NCBI RefSeq assembly: GCF_038006045.1 | Contig: NZ_JBBOUK010000001.1 | Location: 2,211,001-2,275,000 of the forward strand | Direction: 5' to 3' | Origin: Exiguobacterium sp. FSL W8-0210 | GTDB taxonomy: Bacteria; Bacillota; Bacilli; Exiguobacteriales; Exiguobacteriaceae | DNA: 64,000 nt | Shown here: positions 35,749 to 44,658 of the stretch, one piece after another | Layout of the letters: each line of letters starts with the position of its first letter | Position numbering within the stretch: the stretch's first letter is position 1 | The notes under the pieces: generated by a model | The model's input: only the letters and a program-made list of their open reading frames with translations | What the model was told of the DNA's origin: nothing | Database searches by the model: none | Position numbers and translations under genes: made by a program

Positions 35749-37482
35749 TCAGCCATGTTTTGGTAAACGAATCGTAAATGTCGTCCCTTTCTGCTCTTCT
35801 GAAGCGACTTCGATTTCACCATGATGAAGGTCGACGATGTGTTTGACGATAGCTAGTCCGAGACCCGTTCCCCCAGAATTGCGGCTTCTTGCCTTATCGA
35901 CGCGATAGAAACGTTCGAAGATCCGTTGGGTTTCTTTCGGATGAATGCCAATTCCATCATCTTTGATGATGAGCTGGACAGACTCTTCCCCATCCTCGAG
36001 CTGAATCCAGACGTTGCCACCATTTGGCGTATAATTCAACGCATTCGCGACCAAGTTGACGACGACCTGTTTCAATCGATTCAAATCTGCCCGAATAAAG
36101 ACTTCCTCTTCCGTTTCGATATGAATCGTCATCTCTTTTTCTGTTGCTCGTCGGTCCAGGAGTGCTGCCGTTTCCCGAACGAGACTTGTCACATCAACGA
36201 TTGCTGTCTCGAGTTGATAATTATCCTGTTCAAGACGAGAGAGTTCAAGCAAGTCTTCCACCAATGTCTGCATCCGTTCCGATTCGTCATGAATGATCCG
36301 TAAAAATTGTTCTCGGATTTCCGGAACCTCTTGCGCACCATCGAGTAACGTTTCCGCAAACCCTTTGATGGACGTCAACGGTGTTTTTAATTCATGGCTG
36401 ACATTCGCGACGAAGTCTTTGCGCATTTGTTCCAGTTTTTTGATTTCCGTGATGTCGTTAAAGACGACGGTCGTTCCCTGCACGCGACCGTTCTTATCGA
36501 AAATCGGAGCGGCACTGACCATGAACGTCCGACTATTGATGCCGAATCGCACACTCGACTGCTTTCGATTTGGTTTTTCCGTCAGATAGACATCTTCAAT
36601 CACCTGGCTCATCTTTTCGTTTGGAAGTACACGATAGTACAGCTTCCCGCTAGAAGGTTCATGAATGTTGAACATTTCCCGATACGTCCGGTTGACGAGC
36701 AGGACATAGCCTTTTTCATCAATCAACATGAGACCGGCTCCCATGTACTCGATCAAGGATTCAAGACGCGCCCGTTGCATCGCTTCACCAGACGATGCGT
36801 TCTCGAGATTGCGCGCTAGTAGATTGATGGAGCGCCCTAAGTCGCGTGATTCGTCGGGTGCCGACAACTCATAGACGCGTGACTTGTAATTTCCATGCGA
36901 CAGTTCGTGCAGGACATCAGTTGCCTCCGCGATCGGTCGAAGGAATCGTTTCGTCGACCGATAAATCGTCAAGAATATAACCAATAACGACGCAACGAGA
37001 GAAAGGATGATGACCGTCCAAATCCGTGAATAAATGACGTTTAAGTCTTTTGCGTAACGAATGAAACTGACGTACACCTCGCCACCATCCGCTGTCGGAA
37101 CAGGCTTCGTGAATTGGACGACACTGTCATCTGTTTTCGATTCAAACGTCCCCTCATCAGGAATCGCTGAAAAATTAAGAGTCGCGACTTTTAGTTTCGT
37201 CACATCAACCGGTGTACCAGCAATGATCTCACCCCGACCATTGAATAAAATCATGTCGAAGTTCGATTCAGCGTACAATTGATTTACGTACTGGGCCATC
37301 TCCGAAACATCGCGTCCTTGTAAGATTGTCTCGACAAGAGAAGTCTCATCCATCAATTTTTCTTTTTCATTTTGGACATAGAACTCTTTGAAGGATTGTC
37401 CAAGTAAGAAACCGAGTGCAATCAGCACGAGACTGATGAACGAAAAAATTTTAAAGATGAACCGCTTGCGATACTTACTCAT
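35749..37482 (-). CDS. phoR: Phosphate-type sensor histidine kinase PhoR
   Basis: 577 residues. TM1 is at about 9-28 and TM2 at about 153-174, framing an extracytoplasmic PAS-like sensor (about 30-150). HAMP (about 175-230), a cytoplasmic PAS domain (about 240-345), dimerisation domain with phospho-acceptor His363 in NVSHELKTPLTS, and ATPase domain with NALNYTPNGG, DDGIGI and GGTGLGLAIVKH follow. The ATG overlaps the phoP stop. In Bacillus the homologue signals phosphate limitation through wall teichoic acid intermediates. ResE/WalK-like kinases share this architecture, but synteny with phoP-phoR-polA favours PhoR. Confidence 0.92.
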   Translation of the reverse strand: MSKYRKRFIFKIFSFISLVLIALGFLLGQSFKEFYVQNEKEKLMDETSLVETILQGRDVSEMAQYVNQLYAESNFDMILFNGRGEIIAGTPVDVTKLKVATLNFSAIPDEGTFESKTDDSVVQFTKPVPTADGGEVYVSFIRYAKDLNVIYSRIWTVIILSLVASLLVIFLTIYRSTKRFLRPIAEATDVLHELSHGNYKSRVYELSAPDESRDLGRSINLLARNLENASSGEAMQRARLESLIEYMGAGLMLIDEKGYVLLVNRTYREMFNIHEPSSGKLYYRVLPNEKMSQVIEDVYLTEKPNRKQSSVRFGINSRTFMVSAAPIFDKNGRVQGTTVVFNDITEIKKLEQMRKDFVANVSHELKTPLTSIKGFAETLLDGAQEVPEIREQFLRIIHDESERMQTLVEDLLELSRLEQDNYQLETAIVDVTSLVRETAALLDRRATEKEMTIHIETEEEVFIRADLNRLKQVVVNLVANALNYTPNGGNVWIQLEDGEESVQLIIKDDGIGIHPKETQRIFERFYRVDKARSRNSGGTGLGLAIVKHIVDLHHGEIEVASEEQKGTTFTIRLPKHG

Positions 37483-38189
37483 TCCGGTTTCGGCTCCTCC
37501 ATCTTATACCCGAGACCACGAATCGTTTTGATATAAATCGGTTTTTTCGTATTCGGCTCGATTTTTTCACGAACATGACTAATGTGCACATCCACGATTC
37601 GTGTATCGCCGACGAAATCATAGTTCCAGATTGCGGATAACAGTTGATCTCGCGTCAGGACACGTCCCTTATTTTTAGCAAGATATACGAGCAATTCGAA
37701 TTCTTTAGGTGTCAGTTCAAGACGCTCTTCTGCTTTGAAAGCTTCGTAGTTATCTGGAACGATCTTGACATCACCAATCAGAATCGTCCCATCCGTCACT
37801 TCTTCCGAAGGTGTTGTCTGATGACTCATTCGTCGTAAAATTGCTTTCACACGGGCGACGACTTCACGTGGGCTAAATGGTTTTGTCAGATAATCGTCCG
37901 CACCGAGTTCAAGACCGAGGACTTTATCGAACTCATCATCCTTTGCCGTCAGCATCAAGATCGGCGTATTGATTTTCTGTTGGCGTAGCCGTTTACATAC
38001 TTCAAGACCGTCGAGTTCCGGCAACATGAGATCCAGTACGATCAGTGCGGCATCTTGTTTTTCCGCTAATTTTAAACCTGACATCCCATCATGTGCCGTT
38101 TCGACGATGAAACCAGCCTGTTCTAGATTAAACTTCAATAGTGTTGCAATCGACAATTCATCATCTACCACGATAATTTTATCTTTCAA
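37479..38189 (-). CDS. phoP: Response regulator PhoP (OmpR family)
   Basis: About 236 residues. I place the start at TTG (protein (M)KDKIIVVDDELS), 8 bp after GAGGGGG; the ATG at 38198 lies directly against that site and is less likely. The receiver domain has the phospho-acceptor Asp53 in VLDLMLPELDG and Lys in LTKPFSPREV. The C-terminal winged helix (about 140-235) contains LTPKEFELLVYLAKNKGRVL and VDVHISHVREKIE. It binds TT(A/T/C)ACA repeats in the B. subtilis orthologue. It forms an operon with phoR by a 4-bp overlap. Confidence 0.92.
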   Translation of the reverse strand: MKDKIIVVDDELSIATLLKFNLEQAGFIVETAHDGMSGLKLAEKQDAALIVLDLMLPELDGLEVCKRLRQQKINTPILMLTAKDDEFDKVLGLELGADDYLTKPFSPREVVARVKAILRRMSHQTTPSEEVTDGTILIGDVKIVPDNYEAFKAEERLELTPKEFELLVYLAKNKGRVLTRDQLLSAIWNYDFVGDTRIVDVHISHVREKIEPNTKKPIYIKTIRGLGYKMEEPKPE

Positions 38190-38409
38190 ACCTTGCATCC
38201 CCCTCAAGTTTCGTTCTTTCGAATGAGGAATTCCGTGGAATCCGCTTCGTCTGTCTTCATCTTACCGACTTTCACAGGAAAATCACAAATCTTTCTGCTG
38301 TTTCTTTACACAATCTTTAAAGGAGATGCCAAATCTAACTAGATCGTTCGTGTAAAAGCTAATAAAACGGGGAAACAATACATATCGTTAATTGTAGGAG
38401 GTAGAATGT

Positions 38410-38835
38410 ATGGAATGGAACCATCCCCTTTTTGCAGCCATCACAGCGTGGTTCATCGCTCAAGCAGCGAAGCTTGTCACGAGTTTGGTTCGGACACGAA
38501 AGTTCGACCTGGAAATCATGTTTGCTTCCGGTGGTATGCCTAGTTCACATAGTTCGACTGTCGTCGCCTTAGCCGTTGTCATCGGTTTTCAGGAGGGCTT
38601 CTCGTCTTCGATTTTTGCACTGGCTGTCATCTTTGCGACAATCATCATGTATGATGCGACCGGTGTCAGACAAGCAGTCGGTGTTCAGGCAAAACTACTC
38701 AATGATTATTTCAAAGGAATTCGCCATGAGACTCCTCTCCTGAATGAGCTCGTCGGTCATACCGAATTTCAGGTGTTCGTCGGTCTGTTACTCGGACTAG
38801 CCGTCGGTATTCTGTGGCCCGTCTTCTTCTTTTAA
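38410..38835 (+). CDS. Divergent PAP2-family membrane protein (YuiD/DUF212)
   Basis: 141 residues with four hydrophobic segments. The conserved signature FASGGMPSSHSSTVVALA and the later LNELVGHTEFQVFVG resemble the active-site motifs of acid phosphatase/vanadium haloperoxidase (PAP2) enzymes, which act on lipid phosphates at the membrane. Activity in this DUF212 branch is not established. TAGGAGG precedes the ATG. It is monocistronic and divergent from phoPR. Confidence 0.88.
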   Translation: MEWNHPLFAAITAWFIAQAAKLVTSLVRTRKFDLEIMFASGGMPSSHSSTVVALAVVIGFQEGFSSSIFALAVIFATIIMYDATGVRQAVGVQAKLLNDYFKGIRHETPLLNELVGHTEFQVFVGLLLGLAVGILWPVFFF

Positions 38836-38848
38836 TCCTATGATGTAC

Positions 38849-38882
38849 AACAGCCCATCCAAAAATCGGATGGGCTGTTTGA
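38849..38882. terminator. Terminator between the YuiD-like gene and the alcohol dehydrogenase gene
   Basis: AACAGCCCATCC pairs perfectly with GGATGGGCTGTT around 7 nt. The T-run is short on either strand, but the stem is strong and lies between convergent genes. Confidence 0.7.
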
Positions 38883-38894
38883 GTATGATATAGC

Positions 38895-40034
38895 TTATGG
38901 TTTCAAGACGACCTTGATACATCCATCTGTCCGATCATTAAATGTCTGATAGGCAGAAGCAGCATCATCAAGTGCCACTCGGTGTGTCACGATATCCGTC
39001 GGATCAAATTCTTGATTGATGATTTTCTGGAACAGTTCCGGCATCAAATGAACGACTGGTGCTTGTCCCATTTTCAGCGTAATATTTCGGGTAAAGAAAT
39101 CGCCAAGCGGAAACTGATTATATTTTTTAGCGTAGACGCCTGTCAACTGCACAGTACCAAATTTCCGGACAGCGTCCTTTGCAATGTCAATGGCACTCAA
39201 CGTTCCACCTTGCAGACCAATCTTTTGTTCAATTTTTTCTACAGGGGACATCTTCCCATCAAAACCGACGCAATCAATTACGACGTCTGCTCCACCTTGT
39301 GTTAGCTCTTTAATATACGCACCACTTTCTGCGTGATCCGAGAAATTTACTGTCTCGACTTTATTCGTGACTTTAGCATGATTTAATCGATACACTTGAT
39401 CATCCACCGCAATGACTCGCTTTGCTCCTTGCATCCATGCAAATTTTTGTGTCATTAGTCCAACTGGTCCTGATCCGAGTACGACGACTGTATCTCCTTT
39501 TTTCACACCCGCATGCAGGACACTCCAATACGCCGTAGGTAAAACGTCAGATAAGAACAATAATGCCTCATCTTCTAATTCGCATGATTCAGGAATCACG
39601 AGTGGCATGAAATTCCCGAACGGAACTTTTAAATATTCCGCCTGACCACCGGGATGTCCACCAAACTCTTCTGTAAAACCGAAGTACCCACCTGTATCGA
39701 CATGGGGATTTCCGTTCGAGTTATCACATTGACTCTCCATATCATGTTCACAAAAGAAACAGTGACCACAAGCAACATTAAACGGTAACACGACGCGGTC
39801 GCCACGCTTGACCTTCGTCACACCTGGTCCAACCTCTTCAACGATGCCCATCGGTTCATGACCAATGACATAATCTTTGTGAGCCGGCATATTTCCTTGA
39901 TAGATGTGTAAATCTGATCCACAAATGGCAGTCGATGTGATTTTGACGATGATATCATCGTTTTTATCAATCGATGGATCCTGGACTTGTTTGACTTGAA
40001 CATCTTTTGCTCCTTGGTACGTTACGGCGCGCAT
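38895..40034 (-). CDS. Zinc-dependent alcohol/formaldehyde dehydrogenase family protein
   Basis: 379 residues of the medium-chain dehydrogenase superfamily. Catalytic zinc ligands lie in TAICGSDLHIYQGN and YVIGHEPMGIVEEVG. The structural zinc cluster is CGHCFFCEHDMESQC (C-x2-C-x2-C-x7-C). The Rossmann motif VVLGSGPVGLM and the following acidic strand end AVDDQVYRLNHA suggest NAD use. The long form with a central insertion resembles glutathione-independent formaldehyde dehydrogenases. The substrate cannot be fixed. GGGGGATGCCAC precedes the ATG; the gene is monocistronic. Confidence 0.85.
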   Translation of the reverse strand: MRAVTYQGAKDVQVKQVQDPSIDKNDDIIVKITSTAICGSDLHIYQGNMPAHKDYVIGHEPMGIVEEVGPGVTKVKRGDRVVLPFNVACGHCFFCEHDMESQCDNSNGNPHVDTGGYFGFTEEFGGHPGGQAEYLKVPFGNFMPLVIPESCELEDEALLFLSDVLPTAYWSVLHAGVKKGDTVVVLGSGPVGLMTQKFAWMQGAKRVIAVDDQVYRLNHAKVTNKVETVNFSDHAESGAYIKELTQGGADVVIDCVGFDGKMSPVEKIEQKIGLQGGTLSAIDIAKDAVRKFGTVQLTGVYAKKYNQFPLGDFFTRNITLKMGQAPVVHLMPELFQKIINQEFDPTDIVTHRVALDDAASAYQTFNDRTDGCIKVVLKP

Positions 40035-40199
40035 GTGGCATCCCCCTTAGTGGAATAAAATGACGTACCTTTGTCCTTACCCTAATACAATCATCTTTTC
40101 TACATGTTTATTAAAATTGGAACTTTTCGCCTATATGTATCGTATGTTGTGAAAAACACACTTTACACAATAAACCTATGAATGAAAGGAGGCACTCAC

Positions 40200-40436
40200 G
40201 TGGCACGATGCACCGTTTGTCGTCAATCCTGGTCTGCTCGAACAATCTATCATTTAATCTGGTCTGCTCACGGACTGCCCTGTCCACATTGTCAAAACTC
40301 ACAACACCTACATATGGAACACCAAGGTTACTTCCTTCGAATCGGATACTTGATTCCTTGGCTGACGTTTCTTCTTATACTGGTCTGCCCTTGGTATGCC
40401 AAGTTATCGCACTATGCTTCTCCTCATCGATTATGA
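40200..40436 (+). CDS. Small zinc-finger membrane protein
   Basis: 78 residues from a GTG start with AAAGGAGG 7 bp upstream; an in-frame ATG six codons earlier overlaps that site. The N-terminus MARCTVCRQSW and the later LPCPHCQNS form a C-x2-C...C-x2-C zinc ribbon. One hydrophobic stretch (IGYLIPWLTFLLILVCPWYA) follows. This resembles the short CXXC-...-CXXC membrane proteins (TIGR04104-like) common in Bacilli, whose role is unknown. It is monocistronic, between adh and mdh on the opposite strand. Confidence 0.7.
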   Translation: MARCTVCRQSWSARTIYHLIWSAHGLPCPHCQNSQHLHMEHQGYFLRIGYLIPWLTFLLILVCPWYAKLSHYASPHRL

Positions 40437-40443
40437 CGAGATG

Positions 40444-40488
40444 AAAAAAGACGAGCTTGTCGAAAGTGACAAGTTCGTCTTTTTTTAG
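40444..40488. terminator. Bidirectional terminator between the zinc-finger gene and mdh
   Basis: AAAAAGACGAGCTTGTC pairs with GACAAGTTCGTCTTTTT. A-run and T-run on either side make it functional on both strands. Confidence 0.9.
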
Positions 40489-40490
40489 AA

Positions 40491-41429
40491 TCAAGATTTT
40501 AATAAGTCGAGTACAGAGCGGACTGTAGAGGCAGAGCGATTCAAAGCCTCTTGCTCCTCAGTCGTCAGTTCGAGTTCATAGACATGCTCGACACCGTTTC
40601 CGCCAAGAATGACCGGTACACCGAAATACATATCGTCATATCCATATTCGCCTTCGAGATAAGCAATGGCAGGTAGAATACGTCGCTGGTCCTTCAAGAT
40701 CGCCTCGACCATCTCAGCAATTGCTGCTGCCGGTGCGTAGTAAGCGGAACCGTTTCCGAGTAACTGAACGATTTCACCGCCGCCTTTACGTGTTCGGTCA
40801 ACGATCGCATCTAACCGCTCCTTGGATATCAGTTTCTCGATTGGAATGCCTCCCGCCTGCGAATAGCGCAGTAGTGGCACCATGTCATCCCCGTGTCCGC
40901 CGAGTACGAATCCCGATACATCCTTTACAGAAACGTTCAGTTCCTCTGCTAAGAATGTCCGGAAGCGTGCTGTGTCGAGGACACCGGATTGACCGATGAC
41001 ACGCTCTTTCGGAAAACCAGATGCTTGATAGACCGTATACGTCATCGCATCGACCGGATTCGTCAAAACGATGATGATCGATTCCGGTGCATGCGCAACG
41101 ATTTCCTTCGTCACAGCTGTCATGACGGCAGCATTCGTACTCACGAGGTCCTCGCGGCTCATACCCGGCTTCCGAGCGATACCGGCAGTGATGACGACGA
41201 TATCCGCACCGTTGATGTCGGCATAGTTCGATGTCCCTTTTACTGAAGCATCAAACCCGAGGATCGGCGCTGCCTCTTGCATATCGAGCGCCTTTCCTTT
41301 CGTCGGATTCTCTTGCTCGGGTCGGTCGACGAGGACGACATCTCCTAGCTCTCGCTGAGCAAGATAGAGTGCTGTCGTTGCGCCCGTAAATCCACTTCCT
41401 ATGACTGCGATCTTCTTCCGTCTGTTCAT
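40491..41429 (-). CDS. mdh: Malate dehydrogenase
   Basis: 312 residues. The NAD-binding motif [15 protein letters not shown] and the specificity-loop arginine in [15 protein letters not shown] (the arginine before MSR selects oxaloacetate) are present, with the catalytic histidine in [11 protein letters not shown]. It interconverts malate and oxaloacetate in the TCA cycle. It lies 22 bp downstream of icd as the last gene of citZ-icd-mdh, the B. subtilis order. Confidence 0.96.
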   Translation of the reverse strand: MNRRKKIAVIGSGFTGATTALYLAQRELGDVVLVDRPEQENPTKGKALDMQEAAPILGFDASVKGTSNYADINGADIVVITAGIARKPGMSREDLVSTNAAVMTAVTKEIVAHAPESIIIVLTNPVDAMTYTVYQASGFPKERVIGQSGVLDTARFRTFLAEELNVSVKDVSGFVLGGHGDDMVPLLRYSQAGGIPIEKLISKERLDAIVDRTRKGGGEIVQLLGNGSAYYAPAAAIAEMVEAILKDQRRILPAIAYLEGEYGYDDMYFGVPVILGGNGVEHVYELELTTEEQEALNRSASTVRSVLDLLKS

Positions 41430-41451
41430 CGACTCATTCCTCCTGATCGGA

Positions 41452-42726
41452 TTACATGTTTTTGATGAGTTCGTCCGCGAATTCAGAACACTTCACTTCA
41501 GTCGCACCATCCATGAGACGTGCGAAGTCGTATGTGACGACTTTCGATTCAATCGATGTTTCCATCGATTTGATGATGAGATCTGCCGCTTCGTTCCAGC
41601 CGAGGTGACGGAACATCATTTCGCCTGACAAGATGACAGACGATGGGTTGACTTTATCAAGTCCAGCGTATTTCGGTGCTGTACCGTGAGTAGCTTCAAA
41701 GATCGCATGACCTGTCATGTAGTTGATGTTTGCTCCAGGTGCGATTCCAATACCACCGACTTGTGCTGCAAGTGCATCCGAGATGTAGTCACCGTTCAAG
41801 TTCATTGTCGCAACGACATCGAACTCTTTTGGACGAGTCAAGATTTGTTGTAAGAAGATATCAGCGATTGAGTCTTTCACGATCAACTTACCAGCAGCTT
41901 CTGCGTCTGCTTGTGCTTTATTCGCAGCATCTGTTCCTTCTTCTTCCTTGATGCGATCGTACTGGTTCCAAGTGAAGACGTGCTCTGCGTATTCACGCTC
42001 AGCAAGTTCATAGCCCCAGTTTTTGAAAGCACCCTCAGTGAACTTCATGATGTTTCCTTTATGAACGAGCGTCAATGAAGCACGTTTGTTTTCGAGTGCA
42101 TATTCGATTGCTGCACGAACAAGGCGTTCTGTTCCCTCTTTTGAAATCGGTTTGATTCCAAGACCAGATGTCTCAGGGAAGCGGATTTTATTGACACCCA
42201 TTTCGTTTTGAAGGAACTGGAGCAGTTTTGCAGCGCCTTCGCTGCCTTCTGCGTATTCGATTCCTGCGTAGATGTCTTCAGTATTTTCACGGAAGATGAC
42301 CATGTCTGTATCTTCTGGGCGTTTAACCGGTGAAGGAACACCTGTGAAGTAACGAACTGGACGAAGACATGTGTACAAATCAAGCTCTTGACGTAGAGCA
42401 ACGTTCAACGAACGGATTCCGCCGCCGACTGGTGTCGTAAGTGGTCCTTTGATTGCGATGATGTGCTCACGAATGAGATCGAGTGTCTCTTCTGGTAACC
42501 AGTTGCCTGTTTTGTTGAATGCTTTTTCACCAGCGTAGACTTCTTTCCATTCGATTTTCTTCTCACCGTTGTATGCTTTTTCAACTGCTGCATCAAACAC
42601 ACGTACAGCTGCGTTCCAGATGTCAGGTCCTGTTCCGTCACCAATGATGAACGGAATGATTGGAGCGTTTGGAACTTGAAGTGTACCGTTAGTTACTGTG
42701 ATGTTTTCGCCTTGAAGTGTAGCCAT
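41452..42726 (-). CDS. icd: Isocitrate dehydrogenase [NADP]
   Basis: 424 residues, the homodimeric NADP enzyme. [23 protein letters not shown] contains the substrate-binding serine and arginines. [19 protein letters not shown] provides the metal aspartates, and [14 protein letters not shown] the NADP pocket (lysine/tyrosine type). It decarboxylates isocitrate to 2-oxoglutarate. It is preceded by GGGGGATTTTTAGAC and lies between citZ and mdh; a weak attenuator-like hairpin separates it from citZ. Confidence 0.96.
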   Translation of the reverse strand: MATLQGENITVTNGTLQVPNAPIIPFIIGDGTGPDIWNAAVRVFDAAVEKAYNGEKKIEWKEVYAGEKAFNKTGNWLPEETLDLIREHIIAIKGPLTTPVGGGIRSLNVALRQELDLYTCLRPVRYFTGVPSPVKRPEDTDMVIFRENTEDIYAGIEYAEGSEGAAKLLQFLQNEMGVNKIRFPETSGLGIKPISKEGTERLVRAAIEYALENKRASLTLVHKGNIMKFTEGAFKNWGYELAEREYAEHVFTWNQYDRIKEEEGTDAANKAQADAEAAGKLIVKDSIADIFLQQILTRPKEFDVVATMNLNGDYISDALAAQVGGIGIAPGANINYMTGHAIFEATHGTAPKYAGLDKVNPSSVILSGEMMFRHLGWNEAADLIIKSMETSIESKVVTYDFARLMDGATEVKCSEFADELIKNM

Positions 42727-42763
42727 GTCTAAAAATCCCCCTTAAGTAATTGTAATCTACATC

Positions 42764-42791
42764 AAAAATCAGGAGAGGATTGTTCCTCCCC
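42764..42791 (-). terminator. Possible attenuating hairpin between citZ and icd
   Basis: GGGGAGGA pairs with TCCTCTCC (one G-T pair) on the minus strand and is followed by TGATTTTTG. It is weak as a terminator but could reduce or process the downstream icd-mdh message. Confidence 0.35.
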
Positions 42792-42797
42792 GTCCTT

Positions 42798-43910
42798 TTA
42801 ACGTTCTTCGATGGACACGTATGTCCGGTGCGTTTCACCCGTGTAGTCTGCACGCGGGCGAATCAGACGGTTATCGCTATACTGCTCTAAAATGTGCGCC
42901 AACCAACCTGACATCCGACTTACTGCAAAGATTGGAGTGAATAGTTCTGTATCAAGTCCAAGTGCATGGTACGTAGAAGCGGAATAAAAATCAACATTTG
43001 GTTTCAATCCTTTTTCCGATTGGACGATTTCGTCGATCTTAACTGACATCTCATACCATTTCGGCTCCCCGATTTGAGCAGTCAGCTGACGACTCATTTC
43101 TTGAAGATGCTTCGCACGTGGGTCGCCGTCCTTGTAGACTCGGTGACCGAAGCCCATGATTTTTTGCTTGTTCTCAAGTTTATTATGAACATACTCGTCA
43201 ACCTTTTCAACCGAATCAATTTCTAACAACATCTTCATGACGGCTTCGTTCGCTCCACCGTGAAGTGGTCCTTTTAATGCGCCCATCGCTGCCGTCACAC
43301 CTGAGTAGACATCAGAGAGTGTCGCGACACACACGCGTGCTGTGAACGTCGAAGCGTTCAACTCGTGGTCAGCGTGAAGAACGAGCGCTTGGTTAAAGGC
43401 TTTTTCTGCAACTTCCGTTGGCTCTTCACCCGTCAACATGAACAAGAAATTTCCTGCGTATGAAAGACCTGTTTTAGGTGCGATCGGCTCTTGTCCTTTT
43501 TTGATACGAGCGTAAGCTGTGACGAGTGTTGCGATTTGTGCCTGTAATTTGATGGCTTTAGCGTAATTCGCCTCAGTCGACATATCTTCCGATGTCTCAT
43601 CGTAAAGCGCGAGTTGAGAGAGCGCTGTTCGAATCGTCGCCATCGCATTCGCCGACTTCGGTGCTGCCTTCATCGTTTCAAGAACGGCAGTCGCAACCGT
43701 TGCTTCGGAAATAAGTGCTTCCGATAGTTGCTTCAATTCCTCTTCTTTTGGTAGACGGTCGTTCCACAACAAGAAGACGACTTCCTCAAATGAGGCGTGC
43801 TCCGCCAAATCATCAATCGTATAACCGCCATACGTCAACTGACCATCGATGATCGAACTGATTTTCGATGAAGTCGCGACGATTCCTTCTAAACCTTTAG
43901 TTTGCGTCAT
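42798..43910 (-). CDS. citZ: Citrate synthase
   Basis: 370 residues, the type II citrate synthase size. The catalytic residues lie in LHADHELNAST, FGHRVYKDGDPRA and NVDFYSASTYHALG. It condenses acetyl-CoA and oxaloacetate and heads the citZ-icd-mdh operon. A cre-like CcpA site and a hairpin ending in seven Ts lie in the leader, so carbon-catabolite control is expected. In B. subtilis CcpA and CcpC repress citZ. Confidence 0.96.
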   Translation of the reverse strand: MTQTKGLEGIVATSSKISSIIDGQLTYGGYTIDDLAEHASFEEVVFLLWNDRLPKEEELKQLSEALISEATVATAVLETMKAAPKSANAMATIRTALSQLALYDETSEDMSTEANYAKAIKLQAQIATLVTAYARIKKGQEPIAPKTGLSYAGNFLFMLTGEEPTEVAEKAFNQALVLHADHELNASTFTARVCVATLSDVYSGVTAAMGALKGPLHGGANEAVMKMLLEIDSVEKVDEYVHNKLENKQKIMGFGHRVYKDGDPRAKHLQEMSRQLTAQIGEPKWYEMSVKIDEIVQSEKGLKPNVDFYSASTYHALGLDTELFTPIFAVSRMSGWLAHILEQYSDNRLIRPRADYTGETHRTYVSIEER

Positions 43911-43941
43911 GACAATAATCCCCCTTTTTTTCCCCAGAAAA

Positions 43942-43955
43942 TTAAAACGCTTTCA
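43942..43955. promoter_or_regulatory. cre-like site in the citZ leader
   Basis: On the minus strand TGAAAGCGTTTTAA matches the CcpA consensus TGWAARCGYTWNCW at 13 of 14 positions. It lies downstream of the promoter, between the leader hairpin and the ribosome site, a roadblock-type position. Confidence 0.7.
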
Positions 43956-43966
43956 TTTCCGTATTG

Positions 43967-44028
43967 AAAAAAAGACGTCCACTCAAGAGTCGTTCCCCAT
44001 GCTTGTAGCGCTGTACTCTTGAATAGAC
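43967..44028 (-). terminator. Attenuator-like hairpin in the citZ leader
   Basis: CAAGAGT pairs with ACTCTTG across a 24-nt loop, and outer GTC/GAC can extend the stem; the segment ends in GTC and TTTTTTT on the minus strand. It lies between the citZ promoter and start codon. Confidence 0.45.
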
Positions 44029-44046
44029 CATCTTGTTTCTGTTCTT

Positions 44047-44075
44047 AGTATAAACAAAAATACCCAAAAAGTGAA
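44047..44075 (-). promoter_or_regulatory. Promoter of citZ-icd-mdh
   Basis: TTCACT (44070-44075), 17 bp, TATACT (44047-44052) on the minus strand, about 140 bp upstream of the citZ start. Confidence 0.6.
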
Positions 44076-44128
44076 TGAACTTGCATACTATTATCAAAAA
44101 ATTAATTCAGTTACTTTGCTGATTCAGC

Positions 44129-44599
44129 TCATCCTGTGAACGCTTTTGCGATGACATCCCACATTCCGATGACGAGCGCCGCGATTCCAGCACCAATCAA
44201 TGGTCCGACCGGTACCCCACGGAAAAGTCCTACTGCAAGAATCGTTCCAGCTAGCAAGGCTGTCGTCACGAGTGGATCTTCTTTCATCAGTCCAACACCG
44301 TGTGCCGCGACGATTGCAACAAAAATTCCTGATAAAAATGAGATGATGCCGATATGTCCCCGAATACTTTGGAGCAACTCCTTAAATCCGATATCCCCTG
44401 CTGCAATCGGTACGAGGATCGCTGCCGTGATCAATGTGACGCCCCACGTGATTCCTTTTGCCTGCAAGGAAGGAAACAGTCTACCATCCAGCCCGATTGC
44501 CTTGATGATCAGCAGGAAGGCTGCAGCAATGATTAATGATTTATTTTGTGCGATGACCCCGATGAAGACGAGGGCAATCAAAAAAAGATAAGCTTCCAT
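44129..44599 (-). CDS. DUF441 membrane protein (YtwI-like)
   Basis: 156 residues, almost wholly hydrophobic with about four or five membrane segments: AYLFLIALVFIGVIAQ, GVTLITAAILVPIAAG, IGIISFLSGIFVAIVAAHG and LVTTALLAGTILAVGLFRG. It belongs to the DUF441 family, of unknown function. It is placed between pyk and citZ, where B. subtilis has ytwI. GAGGAGGACGT precedes the ATG. Confidence 0.85.
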   Translation of the reverse strand: MEAYLFLIALVFIGVIAQNKSLIIAAAFLLIIKAIGLDGRLFPSLQAKGITWGVTLITAAILVPIAAGDIGFKELLQSIRGHIGIISFLSGIFVAIVAAHGVGLMKEDPLVTTALLAGTILAVGLFRGVPVGPLIGAGIAALVIGMWDVIAKAFTG

Positions 44600-44614
44600 A
44601 CGTCCTCCTCATAC

Positions 44615-44649
44615 AAAAAAAGACGGACATGACCTAAGTCACGTCCGTC
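44615..44649 (-). terminator. Terminator of pfkA-pyk
   Basis: GACGGACGTGAC pairs with GTCATGTCCGTC on the minus strand, followed by TTTTTTT. Confidence 0.88.
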
Positions 44650-44658
44650 ATGAATGGA

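Noticed and set aside
38271-38310. TTCACA, ATCACA and TTTACA hexamers between phoP and the YuiD-like gene
   Set aside because: Only the first two are spaced by 11 bp, the third is out of phase, and there is no promoter in register. Too weak for a PhoP box.
40061-40130. GGGTAA upstream of the alcohol dehydrogenase as a SigB -10
   Set aside because: No GTTTAA-like -35 lies at 12-15 bp, so a SigB promoter is not supported.
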